A DNA stretch of 64,000 nt from Oscheius onirici (taxonomy: Eukaryota; Nematoda; Chromadorea; Rhabditida; Rhabditidae). Shown here one piece after another: positions 34,321 to 53,950 of this stretch (position 1 is its first letter; each line of letters begins with the position of its first letter). A program made the position numbers and the translations under genes. Location: positions 4,822,501-4,886,500 of the forward strand of contig OW051470.1 in assembly GCA_932521025.1 (NCBI GenBank), given 5' to 3'. A model generated the notes under the pieces. That model was given only the letters and a program-made list of their open reading frames with translations. It ran no database searches and was not told the origin of the DNA.

Positions 34321-35221
34321 CTGTACTAACTCTCTTTCGCAGACAGGTGTGTACTCTCAGCGCAAATTAATCCCTCGCTCCCGTGGGTGAATCTCTGCAA
34401 CGAGAGACTACTGCTATTCCATTCTGGCTTCAGATCAGCCCCTTTGCCGTCCTCTATTGATTCCGTTTTTATGACACACTGACGCTCGTCTTGTATTCGG
34501 CCGTTTTCTTTGAGACAAAAGAGACCCTATCTCTCTTCTTTCCTTGTACTGCCCTTTGGAGCACCCATCTTTTGGAAGTCTTTTTTTAGATTTAGTGTAT
34601 TTGTCTATTCACCGTCAGCATTCGATCCCAAAAGGGACTGTTGTTTGTTTTCGACTTGTTTAGACTTGTAAATGTGAGATTCCAATTTAAGATGACCCCG
34701 CCTCCTCGGGATATTTTCTTTTCTCCGACGCGTCTCCGCGTGGCCCCAGATGTCATCTACGACCAGTTCCTCCTCTCAACCAATTTGCCTCGTAGTCGTC
34801 GTCATGGAGGCGATTCGCTCCTCCTTTTCGCTCTCGGCACAAGACAAACACCATGAGAGCACCTGTCCGAGCCTATTCGCGCGCCTCTTTCCCGACTTTT
34901 CATCCAATTTGATAATCCCCAGATTGTTGGCTTAAGAGGGTGGATATTAAGAGAAGGAGGGAGAACGGAAGCCGATTTTCCGGCCTCCGTACCTCCGTGA
35001 AATTGGTCTCTCTCTCTCTCTCTCTATTACTCTCTTCCCCTTTCAAGGCTGATCCGTTTTGCAAAACAGCCTTCTCGAGACAAACAGGTTTCACAAGATC
35101 CCGCTGTGTTCCTAATTTTAGCGCATCTCTGATTTCTCACATTTCTCGCCACTTATCCGCATTTTAGCCTAAACTTTTCCATTCTCCAACTATTTCCTCT
35201 TTCCAGTCCTGAACCTTGTCC
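34321..35221. other. intergenic region upstream of the small HSP gene
   Basis: About 900 bp with CT tracts, including a (TC)n run near 35011-35027, but no supported exon. It may hold heat-shock promoter elements: imperfect GAA/TTC blocks occur, but I find no clean nGAAnnTTCn array. Confidence 0.5.
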
Positions 35222-36061
35222 ATGACGAGACGTCGTCAACGATCTTTCGATGAAGACGATCTCCGATGTTATCTAGACGGGTCGTATGCTTCGTTATCCA
35301 CCTTAGAACCGCCGGATCCGGTGACAGTGACTGTTTTTCATCCAGAACCTTTGACTATAATTGATACTGATTATGTAACGACAGTATTTCCGCCCGACTT
35401 GCCATCAACCTCGCTCAGTACAGTTTTTCTGTAAGTGGTTTCTGTTCTACTCGAAATAACTAATTCTTTATATTTCAGTGTTCGCCGACCAGGTTCATTG
35501 CATAACCTTCGCGAGCCCGTTTATTCCGCCAAGGTTGGCGAGACAATTATGACGATGATTGGTTATTCCAGAACGGCTCGAGGTCGGCATACAGTTCGCC
35601 GGCTGAACAAGCTGTTTCTCGACCTGGTTCTCCTGGACCTGTAGCTGGAGCTGGAGATATCGTCAACACGGAACACGGATTCACCATTCAGCTCGATGTC
35701 AAACACTTCAGCGCCAACGAAATCAAGGTGGCTACTTTCTGATCTTTTTAATTTTCTCCTTAGGTAGTTTTGAACGATGATCTGCTTTGTGTAACTGGGG
35801 AACGAATCGAAGAATGCGGCGATGGACAGACGCTGAGACGTTCGTTCAGTAGAAAGTACAGGTAAGAACAGATATTTAGGTTTCAAAAAGTTACTTTTGA
35901 GTATCCCGTCGGATATCAAACTCGACTCTATCCGCAGTCACTTGACGGACGGCGGCGTTCTGGTTGTCTCTGGCTCACGTCGTGGTTGGAAAGAGACGAG
36001 CATCTCGATTCATGACACTCCAGCTCCCAGAAGAGCCAACTCAATTATCAGTACCGTCTAG
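35222..36061 (+). CDS. small heat shock protein (alpha-crystallin domain)
   Basis: ATP-independent chaperone of the sHSP family. Five exons (35222-35430, 35479-35533, 35572-35727, 35764-35861, 35902-36061) encode 225 aa. The N-terminal half is long and not conserved (MTRRRQRSFDEDDLRCYLDG, then PGSPGPVAGAG). The alpha-crystallin domain runs from about residue 125: HGFTIQLDVKHFSANEIKVV, LLCVTGERIEECGDG, LRRSFSRKYSIPSDIKLDSI, SHLTDGGVLVVSGSRR. The conserved RxFxRxYxIPxxxD and the G-V-L motif are intact. The C-terminal tail is Ser/Arg-rich and lacks a clear I-x-I motif (NSIISTV has I-I only). The extended N-terminus is longer than in HSP-16-type proteins and closer to muscle-type sHSPs. Confidence 0.9.
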
Positions 36062-36452
36062 AAGACAACTTGCCATACTCGCCCTATTCCATGTACAAGA
36101 GAGACAACGCAAACAGCTTTGATTCCCGGTGACTATCACTTTAAAAGGTTTTAAAGAAGTTTTATACAGATCAGAGAAAATTAAAATAGATTTTCCATTT
36201 CGAACAACAAATTATTTAAAGTTTCTAAAAAGTAAAATCTAAAAGTTTTCTACCACGGCAATCTTCTGCTCTGTAGGCAGACGCGTTGACACGATATCTT
36301 TTTCGCCAAGCGGTCGTGTTCTGTTCGATTTTTCGAACTAGTCCATACACATCGCAGTCATGAAGTGTACAAACCATTTACTAAAGCACCAAAATGGACC
36401 CAATCTCTATCACCCGTGTTTTTTCGGCAGTTTCTTTTGAATGAGATTTGTT
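36062..36452. other. convergent intergenic gap with 3' UTRs
   Basis: Lies between the small HSP (+) and the 3' end of the NALCN-type gene (-). The minus strand has a further open stretch after the channel stop, but it adds no recognisable channel sequence. Confidence 0.5.
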
Positions 36453-43398
<6,946 letters not shown>

Positions 43399-46240
43399 AG
43401 TTGCTGACAACGCTGCCGCCTTGCACGCTGAAATTAGAGAAATGTTCGTGACTAAAAAGAAAGAACAAACAGGGACGCTGTTGATCCATCTATAGTGACA
43501 GACAGACTGGCTGAAATGCCGAAAACATTTGGCCTGTCTTTCGGATTGGGGTACTTAGCAATTAGCGCCCTCGGGGAGGGGCGGCCTCAAGAGCCAGGGA
43601 GGATTAGAGTTTCAGGAGCCAAACTAGAGGGATCCGACTTTTTCACTTTCAGTTTTTCAAAATATTTTCGTCTCGAACCATGTAACGACGTCCATTCCAG
43701 AAAAAGAAGATTTTCGTTGCTGTCGCTGTCAAAGCAGCGGATAAAGTTTCTGATTGAGAGTATATTCCGAGATCATGTAAGTTTGTGCAGAAAGTGGATC
43801 TTATAAAGTAGCTCAACGAATAAGTTGTGATATTTTTAAACGTTTGCCGGATATTAACCGAGACTGCAGGTGCAAAGTTAAACTAGACCTTTGTCAAAGG
43901 CTCTGATGGCTCATTGTCAGATAAAAAAGACTTGCCATTTATACTTTCGACTATTTCAAGCTACGTGAAACACGGGATGTCAGGTATAGCTCGACGGGAA
44001 ATGACGCGAAAGAACTTTAGAGGTTTTGATGGAAGAGAAAGGAAGACCAGGTGGTCCATTGGACGAGTTCTTTCTCCGGAAGATGGCCGATTTAAGTGGC
44101 TTCGAAGTGTGTTTAGAGGCACGCGGACAGAGAGTGGTGAGGGCGTCGTGTACTGCTGGCGATAATGTCATTTGCCGCGCCAAGGCTGGCAACTCTCAAA
44201 CAAACTTTCTTCTTCCACTGACATTTCCAGAGGGTATCAACGAAAAATGACGGATGGACTGACGCCAAGAAGTCTTAAGAGAAGCAAAGAGAAAGAGCTA
44301 ATGATTGGGCATTAGGCGACACGGGATGCAAAATGAGATCTTTGGACACCTGTGAACGAAAGAGAGGGACAATTGTGTCAGGCTATCCGGACCGGAAATA
44401 TGCTTTCGGGCTGGCGATTCTGTTCACAAAAACACGTGCCCATGAAAATTTTCAAAATACAAAGATGATTAGAGATGTAAATCTGTTCGGGAGATGGGAA
44501 GAGTAGTGAGACTAATCCAATAGGAAGAGACAATTACCTCTCTCTAGGAGAGACGAGTATGCTACTCTCGACACTACGCGCAATTAACTCACCGGACTCG
44601 CGAGACTAATGATTGATGCGCCTAGCCTAAGCTTCGCAAAAACATTTAGGCTAAAGTTTCAATTGCCCGTCGCCGCTTTGACAACATAATAGATGCGCCT
44701 CTTGCTGGATGGATACTCACTCTTTAGGGACTCTTATCACACTTTTTTGTTAGAGAAAAAAAGGTATACATTACGCTTGCAATTAGATATGTGTGGTCAG
44801 TTGGACGTAAACAACACGGGGATTCTCTGATGAGAGTTTATGACCAGAGTTTCGGAAGAAACTTCTTTTTGAATCAGTTTTTGGACCTTATGCTCCTCAC
44901 AAAAAATTATTTTTGTGTGGCCAATAGTTTCTCTTAAGACTACAAAGATTTCCAGTGTTTGCAAACAATGAACTGAGACGTAATGTATGGATACTCTAGC
45001 GTCGTTTCAATGTTTTACTCTTCTTACACCTCATGAATCTCTCGAGAGTACGTGAATAGAAGAACGACGGTAATATTTCATTAGACGTGTGAACGCTCCG
45101 TAATGGAAAACGATCTCTTTGGAAAAGAGCTATTACTCACCCAGAAGACGTGTCGTCGTCGACATTCGTCCTGTAGTCGTCTAGCTCATTCTGAAAAAAA
45201 CTCGTGAGACAAAAACTCGACTCAAAAGGCAGTCAAAACAGCTCAAAAGATGTCAGTTGGAAGGACAGTCCGGGAAGTTCCTTACTCTTATCGCGAGATT
45301 TTTACTCTCAAAATGAAGAGAAAGACACGAAAATACCTCTGACAAAGCCTTTGTCGTCTTCTTCCAGAAATAGCTTTAAGAAACGGTAATAGAAGGGTTT
45401 GAGAGAGCGGTGTCTCTGCCAAAAAAGAGGTGAATAAGGGTTAGAGCGACAGAGACGTGGGTGTAATTTGTTCCTGACCAAAGGGAACAATCATCGTTCA
45501 GATTGCTTATCCTATTAGAAAGAATAAGAAAAAGGAAGAGAGACCACCAACTCGATCATCAAAAGAGCCTAATTGATTCGATTAAGGACTACATGTTGAG
45601 GAGGAAAAGCTGAGAAGGAAGCACGCTGTCTAAGCAAGGTCGGAAGTAGTCAAAAAAAGGAACAAGAAAGCTGGAAATCACGGAGCCAAGACGCAAACCG
45701 AATAGATAATTATCGAGAGGCAAGTTGGCCTTCTCAGAGCGTTTTATGACCACACAACGGGGCACTTTTTGAGCCAAAAAGAGAGCGACTCTCCCGATTG
45801 AAGGCGGCTGAGAGCTCTCTTGAGGCATTGGAACGCTTCAAAGAAAAGTCAAAGGGCACCCATCATTTCAACCCCAGTAAAGGTATTCAGACGGTTACTC
45901 ACTGAAAACACTGCAGTCAACAATTAAATCCAGTTCTTGTCCGGAGCTGTAGAACACACAAAAATGAACTTCTTTTGGAGTTGTCTTCATCGCCAGCCAG
46001 CTGGGTATCGTCTCATATATCATACTTCGTTATGCGCCTCTGACGGCTTGAACACCATCTAAGGAACAAAGGCTAGAGTTTGTTCTGCTTCCTAATTATC
46101 TATTCGAGAAGGCTGTCGAAGAAAACTCCATCGTGGTGACAGAGGATATCGAACCAATCAATAATCAATTAGGCTGTAAATGAGGAAATAGTCTATTTCA
46201 AATTTGAAATACTTTCTGGACAGATCTGATTGTTTTTTAA

Positions 46241-46502
46241 ACAAGGTTTGCAAAGTCCTTCCAGGGCTAAAGTTCCTTGTCTTCCATATCCCTTCGATCT
46301 GTCACAGAGCCTCAGCCCTAACTCCCCTTCCATAATTTCCCTATCTCTCTGTTCCAATCACTGTCCTGGTAAAACATTACCGAAGACCTAAGAACACTTT
46401 TCCTGTTGCGACTTGTTAGAAACTAATTGTGGGCACAAATTCCTCTGCTTTACTCTCAGTCAGAGCTTCAGACAGACAGAGACGCGAGAGCAATTTAAAA
46501 TG
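46241..46502 (+). repeat. dispersed about 270-bp repeat, copy B
   Basis: Same layout as the copy at 13722-13996: head ACAAGGTTTGCAAAGTCC, CTTCCAGGGCTAAAGTTCC, CT-rich body, AAACTAATTGTGGGCACAAA, tail GACGCGAGAGCAATTTAAAA. The tail is the best conserved part. No inverted ends seen. Confidence 0.75.
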
Positions 46503-47000
46503 AACCAGCCGACTTCGTCGTCTGACGACGTCGTACCCCATTTCGTACCCCTACAACAGTAATAGAACTTTTCAAGTTTTTCCAAGTTGAAAACTTAATT
46601 GTTGCCTAAATTCTCGACAGGACCTAACTTGTTATCTGCGGCTTCAGAGTGCTAACCATTGAAGGACTTGAAAACAGTGAAAAACGGACGTGGTAGCCGG
46701 ATTCCTCGAAAAATTTCGATAAAACAGTTGCCCTCAGAATCGCATTTTGAGGTAGTCACTGCGGTGAAAAGTTCGAATTACACTTCGGGTCTCCTTAGCG
46801 TTTTAATAAGAAAGGATGCCTTGATTATTGTAATTTGGACTCGCAGCGAGCTGTACAGTGATTTCCCCTGATTCCACTTTTCCTTTTTCGCGTCACTTCC
46901 AGACTCCTACCTTTCCCACAAGTTTTAGCTTCTCGATAGGCGATTAGTCGCAAGTGGACCCTCTCCATTTCAACTGAGCTCATCCTGCCTCTGTCCAAGC

Positions 47001-47056
47001 AGGCATGACAAACCTGGCCCGGAATCAGGCCTGCTTCGGCCAGGTTTGCCGTGCCT
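47001..47056. repeat. inverted repeat, 19-bp arms
   Basis: Arms 47001-47019 and 47038-47056 are complementary except for two positions (both can be G-T pairs in RNA), with an 18-nt loop that itself holds CAGGCCTG. It could form a strong hairpin; a small foldback element, a transcribed hairpin or chance are all possible. Confidence 0.6.
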
Positions 47057-47663
47057 GGTCCAACTTCAGTTACAACTCGTTCCTCCAACATGAACTAGTT
47101 TCCGCTAATCTGCTAAAAGCGGAAAAGTTCAGGGTTGATGTTCTGCGTAATTTAATCGTCGAGATCCTTCCTACATATTATTAGTTACTGAATTAACATT
47201 ACCGGTATCAATGTTTCGAAACTATTCTATTGACAGCAGATCTTCGATCTCTCCTAATGCTATACAGACGTTGTATTCTTCCCCGTTTCTGTTAGTCATT
47301 TGCCGGTTTAATGGCGCCAATATTCCACGAACTGTCCCCAGAATGCATCAAGTCTTCGGGAATATGCCAATTGTCAGAGTACTTCGTTTTGACATAGAAT
47401 TAGACTATTTCCTATTCATTCTGCTTCTTCTGAATCTTATTCACAAACTAACTGGGTAATCCTTTGTTCAAACACCCTGGTCCTAATTGAAGAGCGAGCA
47501 CCCTCCCTTTTCTGTGCCCATTCAAAAGTTTGGTTGTTTACCGGCCACTAATCATTGAAAGAGATTGAACCGATTGCAAGGTGTCTTATCAGCAACTCAC
47601 TCGACCATCTGTTACCAAAACCAGCTGGCTTTTTCCTCATCCGGAACCGTTTCCAACTTTAGA

Positions 47664-48522
47664 ATGACTCCTGATATTCTACCAAATTCCGACAAAAAGT
47701 TGCGAACAGTGTCTGTCAACGGACATCCTTCCAACAGTGTAAAAGTTGTCATGCTCGGAGACTCGGGAGGTTTCGTTCCAATGATATTCAAAGAAGTAAT
47801 TGTTTAGTAGGGAAAACTGCCATTTTAACCCAATTCTTTGATGAAAACTTCGAAAAAAACACACAGCCAACAATTGGAATCGACTTTCGGCACAAAATGT
47901 ACAAATTGGACGATTGGACTGTGAGTTTGGCTCACTAAAAACCTAGTAGAAACAAAGTTTGATCTAGTTTTTGATAGTGTATTAATGATTTTGCTTAAGT
48001 ATATTTTAGACGGTGCGTTTGCAACTTTGGGACACGGCCGGTCAAGAGAGATTCCGACAGTTGGCGCCAGCGTATATCCGGGAAGCGCAAGTGGCTCTGG
48101 TCGTTTTTGACTTGACCCGTACGTTTTCTTCTCCGAAAACCTCTTATCTATTGTGAAATTTAGAAGAAAACGCTGCAGATCAGATAGTGCGCTGGGTAAA
48201 ATTCGTCGAAAGGGAGAGAGGCGACGAGACTCGCGTTCTTCTGGTCGGAAACAAGTGTGATCTGAAGAAAGAGAGGTTTGAGCAGAGGTTCAGACAAAGA
48301 ACACTTTCTAGAAAAATATCAAGCTCAAGCATCACTTCGATGATGAAGGATCACGGAGCCATGTATATCGAGACTTCGGCGAAGACAGGAGAGAACATCA
48401 AGGAACTGTTCAGTTCTGTTGCCCATCTACCTTTCCCTCAACGAATGAAATCCAAGTCGGAGCCGGTGAATCTGTCAATTTACAACGGAAAGGATGTGAA
48501 CAAGCTCAGTTGTTGTTCATAG
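47664..48522 (+). CDS. Rab6-like small GTPase
   Basis: Membrane-trafficking GTPase. Five exons (47664-47769, 47808-47920, 48010-48118, 48164-48275, 48312-48522) encode 216 aa. All G motifs are present: P-loop GDSGVGKTA (split by an intron), switch I TIGIDF, switch [23 protein letters not shown] and ETSAK. The effector region ([26 protein letters not shown], with the space marking continuation) is closest to Rab6. The C-terminus ends CCS, a likely geranylgeranylation motif. A 30-residue non-conserved N-terminal extension precedes the G domain. The ATG at 47664 follows CTTTAG by one base, so trans-splicing is plausible. It is divergent enough from RAB-6 that it may be a lineage-specific paralogue. 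Confidence 0.9.
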
Positions 48523-48806
48523 GTAAAAGTTTGTATTCTGTTTGTACATACCGAATTTCTTCACAACTACTCTTTGTTGCTTCCTCGAATAAAAGTTTAC
48601 TGACTCTCTAAACTAGTTATGTACAGAGGAAACAAGGAGGTATCACAGTGAACAAGAGGCTGGTCAGTAGATTATCCCGTATTGTGGTCATAGAAAAGGC
48701 GGGATAGGATAGAATGACGTTGTTTAAGTTGAATATAGGAAAGGATGAATACCCGTAAAGAAGGCAGAGGTTGACACCGGCTAAGGTAAAGTGAAGAGAG
48801 AGAACA

Positions 48807-49002
48807 TCAGCGACCGCTGGGCTTTGGTCGAGTCGAATCGGCATTTCGAACGATTTCTGTCTGGTCGACAGCACCGTGCTCTTCTTGTGAGAATGCAAAA
48901 CCATCTGGAAGGAACAATTTCAGTTACAATTAATTGAGAAAACTCACATCTGGCATTTTCAGCAAGCATGAATGACGACTCGCTACGACGATCCGCCCGC
49001 AT
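48807..49002 (-). CDS. possible 50-aa two-exon protein
   Basis: ATG 49002 (MRADRRSESSFMLAENAR) splices by a GT-AG intron of about 45 nt to a second exon reading YGFAFSQEEHGAVDQTEIVR and stopping at TGA 48807-48809. The same second exon also holds a 95-codon frame starting at 48904 (MVLHSHKKSTVLSTRQKSFE to 48617) that would be hydrophobic. I cannot tell which, if either, is used. It lies tail to tail with the Rab gene. Confidence 0.3.
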
Positions 49003-49426
49003 AGATGAAGTTAAAAGACGAACATTTTCGAGAACTGTTGAGGAATAACTGAAATTTATTGGTGAACTGAAACTAGATCAGCACCATGCAACAAAGATTT
49101 CTCCATGCCAGCAGCATCATGCTTTTAGATTTTGGACCGGTCATTAGGGAAAACATGGTTTGACAATAGGAATACAGTAGGTTCTTTCAATTCTCTCTTT
49201 AGTTAAAAGTTTTTCATTGGTATTCTCAAACGACTAACTCAAATCGTCTACCGCAAAATGAGTGTTTCTAACGCCTAGCTCACAGTAACATTGTTATGTC
49301 TTCTTCCACCCGAGACGAAGCTCAAAGCATCATATTCTAACTGTTAAAAAGGTCTAGATGATAGGAAAACGCTTGAGAAAGAGACAAATACGAACCACAG
49401 ACACCGGGGAGAAAGGAAGAGCCGTT

Positions 49427-49892
49427 TTAGCGTTCGTCAGGCAGCACAGCGATCCGAGTCACATTGTGGTCATAGCTGATCCCACCGGGCACAGTCTGCA
49501 TTTCCGTGCTCCCGTACTCCATGCCGAGATTGTCATGGCCTCTGAGATGAGACATTTCGTGTTTTTGACGGTGCTCTTCGGTCGAAGGGGGTGATGATAC
49601 CTTCTTCTTGATCGAGACTCTCGTCGGCTGTACGGCACTGAAGGGACAAAGACAATGGTGAGAAAAGTGGCCAAAACGGACTAAGACGACAAAAAGGAGC
49701 AAAAAGCTGGACTCGTCGTTACAGGCATGAAGACACTATTAACACAAAGAGGAGAAATCGTCTTTGATTATTTTAGATCCTGATTGAGGTAAAGAAGACG
49801 ATTTCTCTTCATGCTCGAAGGGGCTTTCACACAAAAACAAACCTGGCTAACCGTTCGAATCCAAAGGCCGATACTGTCCTCTTCAAATTCAT
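49427..49892 (-). CDS. 86-aa two-exon protein, unrecognised
   Basis: Exon 1 49892-49843 (MNLKRTVSAFGFERLA) and exon 2 49637-49427 join in phase to 86 aa across a 205-nt intron. The protein is hydrophilic: basic SIKKKVSSPP, then HEMSHLRGHDNLGMEYGS, then GGISYDHNVTRIAVLPDER. There is no signal peptide; the first 20 residues are amphipathic and basic, so a mitochondrial presequence is possible (inference). It lies just downstream of the flippase gene on the same strand. No family recognised. Confidence 0.55.
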
Positions 49893-50244
49893 CACGACGA
49901 GTTCACGTGGAGTCGGATAGGTGATCGTGAAGATGCTGAAAATTAAGCATTTGAAACTGTTTTGGAACAAAGCTCTAGAAAGACAGTTTTCGCATTGAGT
50001 GGGAGCCTAGAGACCAACAGACACGACACTTTTTTGCTCTTATCTTACAATGTGTAACAACACCGAGACTACATGCTCTCACGTTTTAATTTCTACAGCC
50101 AGACTTCCAGAACGGAATACCGCCTCCTTTTGAAGAAAAATAACCCCACATCTCCTCTGAAAGTAGGGTTCTGGCTGTGTCTCACAAGCTTAGGAGACTG
50201 ACCATGCACGAATCGACAAAAAGAGCTGGGTAGAATAAACAGAG
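49893..50244. other. short gap between two minus-strand genes
   Basis: 3' flank of the P4-ATPase gene and 5' flank of the 86-aa gene; no exon seen. Confidence 0.5.
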
Positions 50245-53200
50245 TTAGGTTGCGTAGTTCAAAAACTTTGTCAGATATCGCATGCGGACTCGGTGCAAAT
50301 TGGCGGGATGGGGCCAGAAATAACTAGAAAGAAAGCTTTCAACACTTTCGGTACGAAAAAGTCACAAGGAGGCCCACCTTTTCAAGAGTAGATCCCAGAG
50401 GAGGGTCGTCAAGGGAATGAAGATGAAGGCGAGCCAGAAAGTGGGAGAAGAAATCATGATCCAAGCCATTCCAGACATGTCTGCTCCAATATTTCGAATG
50501 AGAGGGAAGAAGGCCGAATAAGCGATGAGGAAGAGGAACCAGAGGACGATTGAACCGAGACAGGCTGTGATGACAGGCCATGTCCATGAGTCACATTCGA
50601 GCATTGCCTTCAGACAGACTGTGGCCACAACGAACGTGTAAGCACTATTTCCAAGCATCAACCAGCCGCCGTCGCGACCATTTTCCCAGACAATCTGTTC
50701 TTCGAGATAGAAGTATGTGAGGAAGAAGAGGGAGAGTGAGTGAACGACAGCCAGACCGATCCACATTGTAAAGTTGGCAATTGTGAACGAGCGTTTTTGG
50801 AAACTGTTGTAGAGGGCTGGATACTTCATCATCTGATCTGCTGGCACTGGTCGATCGAAAAGACCTCAATTTGACTTTCCGCATGCTAAAATAATAAAAG
50901 AATTACCGAGAACAACGGGAGGCCAGGCCGTGAAGATGACATTGAACATTCCGATGGTCCATCGTTCGAATATGGTCTGTCCTGACCAGGCTGAGAAGAT
51001 GGCAAACCAGAGTTCGATGATGTACAGACAGATGTTCTTGTAGAAACTGTAAAGGATGACCTTGACCGACCGATCGTAGTTCCATGCTCCGTGAACCAAG
51101 AGTAAACGTCGAAGGAAATGGAACCGTGGTATCGCATAATCGGATGCAGAAGCTGCTTGAAGTCCCTCTTCTCCGGATATGCCGATTCCGACGTTGGCCG
51201 CTTGGATCATAGCTACATCGTTCGCTCCGTCTCCAACAGCAAGAACGACATGATCTCCCAGTGTTCGAACCATCTCGACCACTTCGGCCTTCTGCATTGG
51301 ACTCATTCGACAGCAAACGACGGCTCGACATCGGAGGGCCAGCTCTCCAAAGTGTTTTCGGGCTTCACCGACCAGCGCATGAAGCAGAGATTTCCCGTCA
51401 ATCACCATCGCAAATTCCCTAAAAATTTGTTTTTGTATTGTTTAATCAAAAACTGAATACTTTTCCTCTGCCTCTAGTTGTCTTGCTCTCTCAGCAAACT
51501 GTTCCAACTTGTTGTACGTCTCCTCGTAGGTGTATTTATCCACAATGAGCAATTCAGTCGATGGATGACAGAGTGCACAAGAATGAGCTGAACAGTACGA
51601 TATTTGAAAGATTCAAAAGGTACCAATATTGATTGCAGTCTCCCTCTTGTCTCCCGTCAACATCCATACTCGCATATCAGCTGCCATCAGAGCTTGTATC
51701 GTCTCCGGCACAAATTCCTGTAGTTTGTCCTCAATAGCCGTAGCTCCGACCAAGACTAAATCTCGTTCTAGTCGTTCTGCTGTCTCGGCCAAAGCCTTCT
51801 GTCGTCCTTCAATCATCAGACTCGCTTCTTTGTACTTTGGGGACCAGGCTGAATATTCTTCTTCGTCGATATTCCTCATTGCGAAGCAGAGAGTACGGTA
51901 TCCATAGCTGGCATAGTCTTCCAGATGCTCCTTCAGTATTTCCAGTGACTTTTCTGAGCCTTCTTGTAGTCGCTCGAATAGGACCGTATCCTAAGAATTG
52001 GGTCAATCAAATAAGAGTAACTTACAGCTCCTTTTGTGTAGAGTTTAATAGTCCCGGAGGCGTCCTTGATGATCACACTCATTCGTTTCCTATCACTCGT
52101 GAAATCGATGACATCCAGAATATCAATCGACTCGTCGTTTCCGTCCACATCGATGACGACCTTCTGTGGCTGTCGAGTATGAAAGACGAATCCCTGACTG
52201 GCAGCTCCTTTGACCAATGCTCCTTCGTCTGGAGAGGATCCTTGATACAACAACTCTCCGTCTTTATTCTCCGGAACCACCGTATGACAGACTGCCATCA
52301 TCATGAGCATTTCCCGAACGGCCTCGGACGATTCGTCCTTCTTATCGTTTCTGTACGTGTCCATGAGAGAGTTGTCGGTAAACTCGTCGTGTTCGTTGTC
52401 TCCGTAGTTCTTTCCGGCAACGGATACACGTTTGAACTTCATCACATTGCGAGTCAAAGTGCCTGTCTTGTCGCTCATCACGAATTTTACTTGGCCGAGT
52501 TCCTCGTTCAGATTGGAAGTTCGAGCAATGGCACACGAATCGCTGTTCTCGTCGTACATCTCCATATCTTGGTTGATGAAACTAGCCTGATTATAGGTTT
52601 TTGGTGGGAGTGTAAAGACAAACCTGGAAGAATCGGACAATTTCCAAGGTGACTTGCAAACTGATAGGAATTAGATTGTTGTAGAGGATGAAGAAGGTGA
52701 GAACTCCCCAGAAAAACGACGACCGACCGTCATTGGCCAAAAAAGCAAGATACCACGCCTGTGGAATGTTCGCGTTTCTCCAAATCTCTGCTCCAGCAGC
52801 ACTGATCACAGCTAAGGCTACCAGAACGAAGAAGAGGACGATGATTCGGTAGTTGGTCTTGACATCGACTGTTCCACTCTTCAACGGGGCAGTCTTCGAA
52901 TTCATGAGCAATTTGGCGTCGTGGCCGGTGTAGATGACAGCTCCAATAGCCCATGGAGTGTTCTTCAGACGAGCCCCACGCAGAAGCAGTTGGTCAATGC
53001 CAAAATGACGTTGTTCTCCCTCGCAAGACAGATTTCCACTGAATTCGTTCACATGACGACTCGGCAGCTCGCACTCAATTTCGCCGTGAAACGTTTTGAC
53101 GGTATCCAATGAAGTGAGATCAGAAGTCAACTCCAGAGCCTGAAGGATAACATTTTACTCTCATTAAAAATTGTTTTGATGTTAGCTAGGGAACATGTTT

Positions 53201-53950
53201 TGTTCTTGGTAGTATTAAGTGTATATCAACAATCGTGTAAAACGTTGAGACTGGGATAGAGAACAGAGTCAGACCGAATATTTGAAAAGTTCACCTGTTT
53301 GATCTTGAGATTGGTCTCTCCGTCCAGATTCGACGTCTCGATATAGGCCATTCCTTGAGGTTCGCTCGAAGAGACGAGCATCAAGTCAGCAGGGAACATC
53401 TGGTCGTTTTCTATCCGAAGAATGTCTCCGACTTTGATCTGAATTGATTCTTTTCAAAAACAATTGCAAGCGCTACCTCTTTCCAAGTCTTGTTGGTCCA
53501 TTGACCATCGACTAACACCTGGGTTGGAAAGTTGTTGACTTTGAGATCGGACCGTCGTCTTTTCAAATCTTCGAAAATTTCCTTGAGAGCCGAGATTGTG
53601 AGGATGATGAGGAATGGCACAGCCGTCGTGTATCGACCCGTTGGACTGACATCAGGAATTTGCTGAAAGTTTCTTTTTGAAATGAACAAGGGAATCTACA
53701 CCTGTAGAAGGGCTATGACCAAAAAGAAGATGTTGTTGTAGCGTCGGAACTGTTCGTAGAGAAATCGTGGCAAGAAGGAGAGCGCGTTGTATTTACAAGT
53801 ACTGAAAGAGCCTTTTCATCAGATGTTCTAAAGAAAGACTGACCTGATCTCATTTGAACAGAACTTGGGCTGGTGATGACCGTGTTGTCTTGGCTGTGGT
53901 GGTCCTGTCCCAATTTGAATTATTCGTAAGGAGGCCACGGGCTGTGGCAT
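50245..53950 (-). CDS. P4-type ATPase, phospholipid flippase (ATP8A/TAT-1 type)
   Basis: P4-ATPases move aminophospholipids from the outer to the inner leaflet; C. elegans TAT-1 keeps phosphatidylserine inside. About eleven exons give some 1,100 aa. In order: N-terminal [26 protein letters not shown], then the class-specific [20 protein letters not shown]; the DGET-type actuator motif [10 protein letters not shown]; the phosphorylation site [11 protein letters not shown]; the nucleotide domain [12 protein letters not shown] and KGA; the [11 protein letters not shown] motif; [20 protein letters not shown]; then the C-terminal membrane spans ([40 protein letters not shown]) and a last exon ending [10 protein letters not shown]. 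All catalytic residues are present. Start ATG 53950 ([11 protein letters not shown]) lies after an acceptor-like ATTCAG. It would need a CDC50 partner, not seen in this window. Confidence 0.93.

Larger units (their letters stand above)
43399..47663. other. 4.3-kb intergenic region, divergent promoters
   Basis: Between the head-to-head NALCN-type gene (-) and Rab gene (+). No coding exon is supported on either strand. It likely holds 5' UTR exons and regulatory DNA for the channel. It contains dispersed repeat copy B (46241-46502) and a 19-bp-stem inverted repeat (47001-47056). Confidence 0.5.

Noticed and set aside
48617..48904. 95-codon minus-strand hydrophobic frame
   Set aside because: Not listed as a separate gene because the splice-consistent reading of the same exon is a different frame; neither is certain.
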